Below, in pieces: positions 20,264 to 23,541 of a stretch of DNA of 23,541 bases. Positions within the stretch are counted from its first letter, which is position 1; the number at the start of each line of letters is the position of its first letter. The stretch comes from a virus. The DNA lies in the IMG/VR virus record IMGVR_UViG_3300023082_000037, positions 1 through 23,541 of that record, one strand, 5' to 3'. The position numbers were made by a program, and so were the translations under genes. The notes under the pieces are model-generated. The model was given only the letters and a program-made list of their open reading frames with translations. It did not search any database and was not told where the DNA came from.

Positions 20264-20299
20264 CCTTTGGCTCGCTCAGTTTTACTGACTGGAATGAAC

Positions 20300-20602
20300 A
20301 TGGCAGAAATCACAACGTCCACGGTCCATGAGATCAACGGGCTGGAGGTGGTTTTTCGAGAACTCACCGTCGCCGATATCCGGAAACTCATGACGGGGGA
20401 ATCGGAAACCGATCTTGTTGGCGATAGCCTCTTCGAAACCATCCGCATTTCGGATATCCCCAAATTTACGTCTCTGCTCCCCGAGCAGATCGATCTGCTT
20501 CGCCCGAGCCATATCCGCGCAGTGATTGGTTATTGCGAGAAACAAAACCCGGATTTTTTCGCATGGCTGGCCAGGCTCAACAAACCCCTGGCCAGGCACT
20601 GA
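20300..20602 (+). CDS. Tail assembly chaperone (gpG-like)
   Basis: This 100-aa protein reads MAEITTSTVHEINGLEVVFRELTVADIRKLM and ends NPDFFAWLARLNKPLARH. It precedes the tape measure gene, where lambda G and GT act as chaperones that bind the tape measure. It contains a T-TTT-TTC slippery site at 20554-20560 near its end, for making a longer GT form. The ATG at 20300 is taken because GGA lies 7 bases upstream and the helical region begins there; an ATG at 20294 is also in frame. Confidence 0.8.
   Translation: MAEITTSTVHEINGLEVVFRELTVADIRKLMTGESETDLVGDSLFETIRISDIPKFTSLLPEQIDLLRPSHIRAVIGYCEKQNPDFFAWLARLNKPLARH
20554..20560 (+). promoter_or_regulatory. -1 ribosomal frameshift site (T-TTT-TTC)
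   Basis: In the zero frame the codons are GAT TTT TTC GCA. T-TTT-TTC fits the X-XXY-YYZ slippery pattern exactly. The zero frame ends 40 bases later at 20602, whereas the -1 frame stays open to 20700. This is the expected G/GT signal of lambda-like tails (GGGAAAG in lambda). Confidence 0.7.
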
Positions 20603-20700
20603 AAAACCTCGACGACTGCGTCTGCGCACTTATCCGTGTCGGGCACCATCAGGTGCTGGCATATCCCTGGCGGCTGTTTTTGCGAGCCCTGAAAGGTTGA
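20560..20700 (+). CDS. T-part of the GT frameshift product
   Basis: The -1 frame after the slippery site encodes RMAGQAQQTPGQALKNLDD then CVCALIRVGHHQVLAYPWRLFLRALKG, giving a fusion of about 133 aa with the G part. Helical ends with a Y-P-W-x-x-F motif are characteristic of tail chaperone second parts. A separate ATG (20563) in this frame lacks a good ribosome site, so frameshifting is the likely route. The stop is 6 bases before the tape measure ATG. Confidence 0.7.
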   Translation, partial: RMAGQAQQTPGQALKNLDDCVCALIRVGHHQVLAYPWRLFLRALKG

Positions 20701-20706
20701 AAACCC

Positions 20707-23541
20707 ATGCGTGACATCGAGCTTCGCCTGACGGCTGACCTGGACAGTGCAACCAAGGAAGTGGCCACGTTCCGCAAGGAATACGGCAACCTGGTCAAGG
20801 CTGTTGAGAAGCCGTTGCGCCAGGTGAATGCTTTTCGTGATCTCGAAACAAATGTCGAGCAGACCGGCAAGGCAATGCGGGATGCACGCGAGCGGGTGCG
20901 TGAGCTTTCTGGCGAGTTGATCAAGGCAGAGAACCCGAGCCGGCAGCTTCAGGAATCGTATCGTGCTGCTGGTCGCGAATTGCAGCGGCTCGAGCGGGTA
21001 GAAGGCACCCAGACGGCCCAGTTGGCGCAGATGAGCGCCGGCCTGAGAGTGGCGGGCATCGACACCCGCAACTTGGCCCGCGAGCAGTCACGCCTCAGCA
21101 GCGAATACGGCAAGGCGATGGGCGCCGGCCGCGCAGACAGCGCGTTGAGTAATGCTCGCAGCGCGCTGGGCGCGAACGCCGTTCGCGATACCCAGATCGA
21201 ACTGGCGAAACTTCGTGAGCAGTACAGCCTGGTGAAAGCCTCGGGCGAACTGTCTGCCCGAGATCTTGGCATTGCCCAGGCCAACTACCGCCGCAGCGTA
21301 ACGGCGACGCTGGTGAAACTCCGCGAATTGCGCGCGGTAAACGCTGCGCCGATGAAGGCAGCAACCCCGGCGGTTGCGGATACCTCACGGCAAACGTTCG
21401 GCATCAAACAGTTGCGCGACCTTCGCACGCAGCTTGCTTTCCTGAACTCGGATTACCAGCGCCTCACCCGGTCAGGCGTTCTGTCCGCCGAAGAACGCGC
21501 CGTTGCCGAAAATCGTTATCGTCAACAGGTCGAACAAACGCGCCGCTCGATCGCGGCTCTTTCCGGGGCTCAGGCCAGGCAGGCAAGAAGCGGCACCGCT
21601 GCAAAGCCGTCATCGGGTCTCGCTGAAAACATCACCCTTGCCGGTGCTGGGCTGACAGCGATCGCCGCCAGCGTGGCTTATCTGAAAGCGACTGACACCG
21701 CTAAAAAGATGGAAGCGCAGCTGCGTCTGTCCACGTCCAGCCAGCAGGAATTCAACGAAGCCCAGCGGGCAACGTTCGAAATTGCTCAACGCAATCAGGC
21801 GCCTCTCGAAGGGGTTGTGACCCTGTATGCGCAACTTGCTCCTGCGCTGGCCCAGATGGGGCGCGGCCAGAAAGATACGTTGGGCGTCATTGATGCAGTT
21901 ACCCAATCGTTGCGAATCAGCGGCGCGACGGCCAGCGAAACTGCCAGTACCGTCCTGCAATTCTCCCAGGCGCTTGGTTCGGGCGTTCTGCGCGGTGACG
22001 AATTCAACTCGATTGCGGAAAACTCTCCGCGGTTGCTGCGCGCACTTGCGGACGGGCTCAAAGTGCCGACCGGCGCTCTGCGGGCGATGGCGGCAGAGGG
22101 CAAACTGACGGCCGATGTCATCGTCGACACCTTGCTTGGCCAGCTTCCGAAATTGGCCGCTGAAGCGAAAAACTTGCCCGAAACATGGGGTGGTTCGTTC
22201 GAGCAGCTGAAAAATCAGATGATCGTCACCACAAAGCAATTTGATGATTTTTCAGGCGCTTCAAACACAGCCATTGCGGCGGTGCATGGCTTTACGGCCG
22301 CGCTGTCGAAATTCTCCAGCGGAGAGTTTGGCGACTTCTTCCGCGATACAAAACAGTCGGTTGGTGGCTTCAATAATGATATCGCCGGCGCGCTGGCCAA
22401 AATGCGGGACCTCACCGAGGCCCGCGCCAAGCTGGACAAGAACAACCCCAAAGACACGGTTTTCTACAATTGGAAGTTCTATAACAAAGGCGATTTTGAC
22501 AAGGCGCTTTCGTTACTTAGTACGTTTGTAACTGATTCTAAGAAGGCCAGGGACAAATTGGCTGCCGACCAGGGCCTTTCAGACTCCCAGACCGATAAAG
22601 CAAGTAACGAACGGTTCGATGCCGCTCGGGCGCAAAGCGTCAAGCTCAAAGAGTTGCAGACCCAAGTTTTGGCGGAAGCAAAAAAGGGCCTGCACGATCA
22701 GGTAGCAGCAGAGCGCGAAGCCACCTCGGCGCTGAAGAAGGCGAAGGACGAACAGCTCGAAACGCAGAAGAAATACAAAGATGCACTTGCGGGATTGGAT
22801 AGCACCGAGGCCGGGGAGGCGTCATACGGGAACGCGCAGGCCCTGAAAGTGGGCGCCAGAAATGCGCTTCAGAGTGGTGATGTCGACGGCGCCAAGAAGA
22901 AGGCTCAGGCATCGCTAGAAATGCTGCAGAAGCTCGCAGATGCCGGGGGCAACACTTTCGGCTTTGCCGGTTTTATTAAAGAGCTCCAGAGCATCGAAGT
23001 TGCTGCGGACGGTATAAATGTTGCCAAGGCCGAGGACAGTCTTTCAGCGGCAACAGCCAAAACGGCAGAGCTAAAAGCCGAGCTTGCAAAGCTCAAGGAT
23101 GTGCAGATTACACCGGTCCTCAGCGACGAGGCGGTCGCTGCGGTTGTCAAGCAGATGAAAGACCTGCGGGTCACGCTGGGGCTGGAGTTCGCAGGAGCGG
23201 CCATTCAGCCTACACAGGAAATGAAAACCATCGCAGGGCAGGACAATGCCCCGGTTTCCTTCCCGACAACAACCACTGCCGTGCCAAAAGATCAGCAGGT
23301 CCGACAGCCTGTCTCCACCGTCGTCGAAACGCCTGCACCAAACAACAAGCTTAAATATCAGGCTGGCGTCACTGATTATGCGCAGCAGGATCTGAGCGTT
23401 AAGGTCGAGCCGGTGCTCGAGGAGGACTACTACCAGAAGATGGTGCGGGAGGTCGCCGCGCGCGGGAAAATTCCCGTGTCACTGGAGCCGATGGTGGCGG
23501 AAGACGCGGCAGGGAAGATTGATGTTCCTGTCACGTCGAAA
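20707..23541 (+). CDS. Tail tape measure protein (partial, 3' end off the window)
   Basis: Open for 945 codons with no stop to the edge. The N-terminal half is a long coiled coil (MRDIELRLTADLDSATKEVATF, then repeated R/E/Q-rich helices to about residue 295). A hydrophobic stretch follows (ITLAGAGLTAIAASVAYLK, about 305-325), then the tape measure domain (TIGR02675 type; AQLRLSTSSQQEFNEAQRAT, then ISGATASETASTVLQFSQALGSGVLRGDEF, then LRAMAAEGKLTADVI). More coiled coil follows (about 640-790) and low-order segments near the edge. It sets tail length and is ejected with DNA. It follows the GT stop by 6 bases. Confidence 0.95.
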   Translation, partial: MRDIELRLTADLDSATKEVATFRKEYGNLVKAVEKPLRQVNAFRDLETNVEQTGKAMRDARERVRELSGELIKAENPSRQLQESYRAAGRELQRLERVEGTQTAQLAQMSAGLRVAGIDTRNLAREQSRLSSEYGKAMGAGRADSALSNARSALGANAVRDTQIELAKLREQYSLVKASGELSARDLGIAQANYRRSVTATLVKLRELRAVNAAPMKAATPAVADTSRQTFGIKQLRDLRTQLAFLNSDYQRLTRSGVLSAEERAVAENRYRQQVEQTRRSIAALSGAQARQARSGTAAKPSSGLAENITLAGAGLTAIAASVAYLKATDTAKKMEAQLRLSTSSQQEFNEAQRATFEIAQRNQAPLEGVVTLYAQLAPALAQMGRGQKDTLGVIDAVTQSLRISGATASETASTVLQFSQALGSGVLRGDEFNSIAENSPRLLRALADGLKVPTGALRAMAAEGKLTADVIVDTLLGQLPKLAAEAKNLPETWGGSFEQLKNQMIVTTKQFDDFSGASNTAIAAVHGFTAALSKFSSGEFGDFFRDTKQSVGGFNNDIAGALAKMRDLTEARAKLDKNNPKDTVFYNWKFYNKGDFDKALSLLSTFVTDSKKARDKLAADQGLSDSQTDKASNERFDAARAQSVKLKELQTQVLAEAKKGLHDQVAAEREATSALKKAKDEQLETQKKYKDALAGLDSTEAGEASYGNAQALKVGARNALQSGDVDGAKKKAQASLEMLQKLADAGGNTFGFAGFIKELQSIEVAADGINVAKAEDSLSAATAKTAELKAELAKLKDVQITPVLSDEAVAAVVKQMKDLRVTLGLEFAGAAIQPTQEMKTIAGQDNAPVSFPTTTTAVPKDQQVRQPVSTVVETPAPNNKLKYQAGVTDYAQQDLSVKVEPVLEEDYYQKMVREVAARGKIPVSLEPMVAEDAAGKIDVPVTSK

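Noticed and set aside
20526-20714. Rightward 62-codon frame across the chaperone-tape measure junction
   Set aside because: It is in the +1 frame, not the -1 frame that continues the GT product, and overlaps the tape measure start.

Overview
The window is part of a temperate, lambda-like tailed phage (siphovirus), read from the immunity region through replication, lysis and packaging into head and tail genes. The host is almost certainly Pseudomonas, most likely the fluorescens/syringae/putida side. A DUF1654 protein, a family I know mainly from Pseudomonadaceae, sits beside the repressor. The small accessory genes and the DUF7940-like holin are types I know from Pseudomonas prophages. The sequence is GC-rich throughout, with AT-rich islands only at control regions. 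Both ends are cut inside genes: a leftward gene at 1-42 and the tail tape measure at the right end.

Left arm and immunity (1-2667). A leftward control region (42-312) has a candidate promoter under two operator-like palindromes. Its 230-base leader carries an exact boxA and a hairpin, which looks like a nut-type antitermination site. A small leftward DUF1654 gene follows, with a LexA-type box over its likely promoter and a perfect 24-bp palindrome just upstream. Next come a membrane-anchored coiled-coil protein and an S24-type CI repressor, which form one leftward operon. Three more palindromes with the same consensus as the left pair (TTACC-N4-GGTAA) lie between the repressor and a rightward cro-like gene. 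This is a lambda-style oL/oR layout.

Early right operon (2825-8551). The genes are a Rha/KilAC antirepressor, an O-like replication initiator with five iterons inside its gene, a P-like helicase loader, a small unknown, a YbcO-like nuclease, a VRR-NUC nuclease, a tyrosine recombinase in an unusual place, an unknown, a CxxC zinc-ribbon protein, and a 193-aa protein at the position of lambda Q. Most neighbours overlap by 4 bases, so they are probably translationally coupled. A promoter-like element followed by a strong terminator at 8548-8645 resembles lambda pR'-tR'.

Lysis and pre-packaging region (8759-11582). It holds a conserved small protein, a one-TM coiled-coil protein, an Rz1-like lipoprotein, a two-TM holin, three small unknowns and a 245-aa protein of possible virion role. 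No endolysin is visible. The gap 11294-11582 has a GC palindrome and repeated ACACCAAC motifs, which are candidate cosN and cosB.

Head and tail (11583-23541). The order closely follows lambda: small terminase, GpA terminase, gpW, portal (gpB), S49 protease with nested scaffold (C/Nu3), decoration protein (D), major capsid (E), FII-like, tail terminator-like, small protein, tail tube (V), tail chaperone G with a -1 frameshift to GT, then the tape measure. The most checkable new points are the shared five-site operator set, the boxA leader, the LexA box at the DUF1654 gene, the iteron origin, the T-TTT-TTC frameshift site, the nested scaffold start, and the lysogenically expressed membrane protein next to the repressor.
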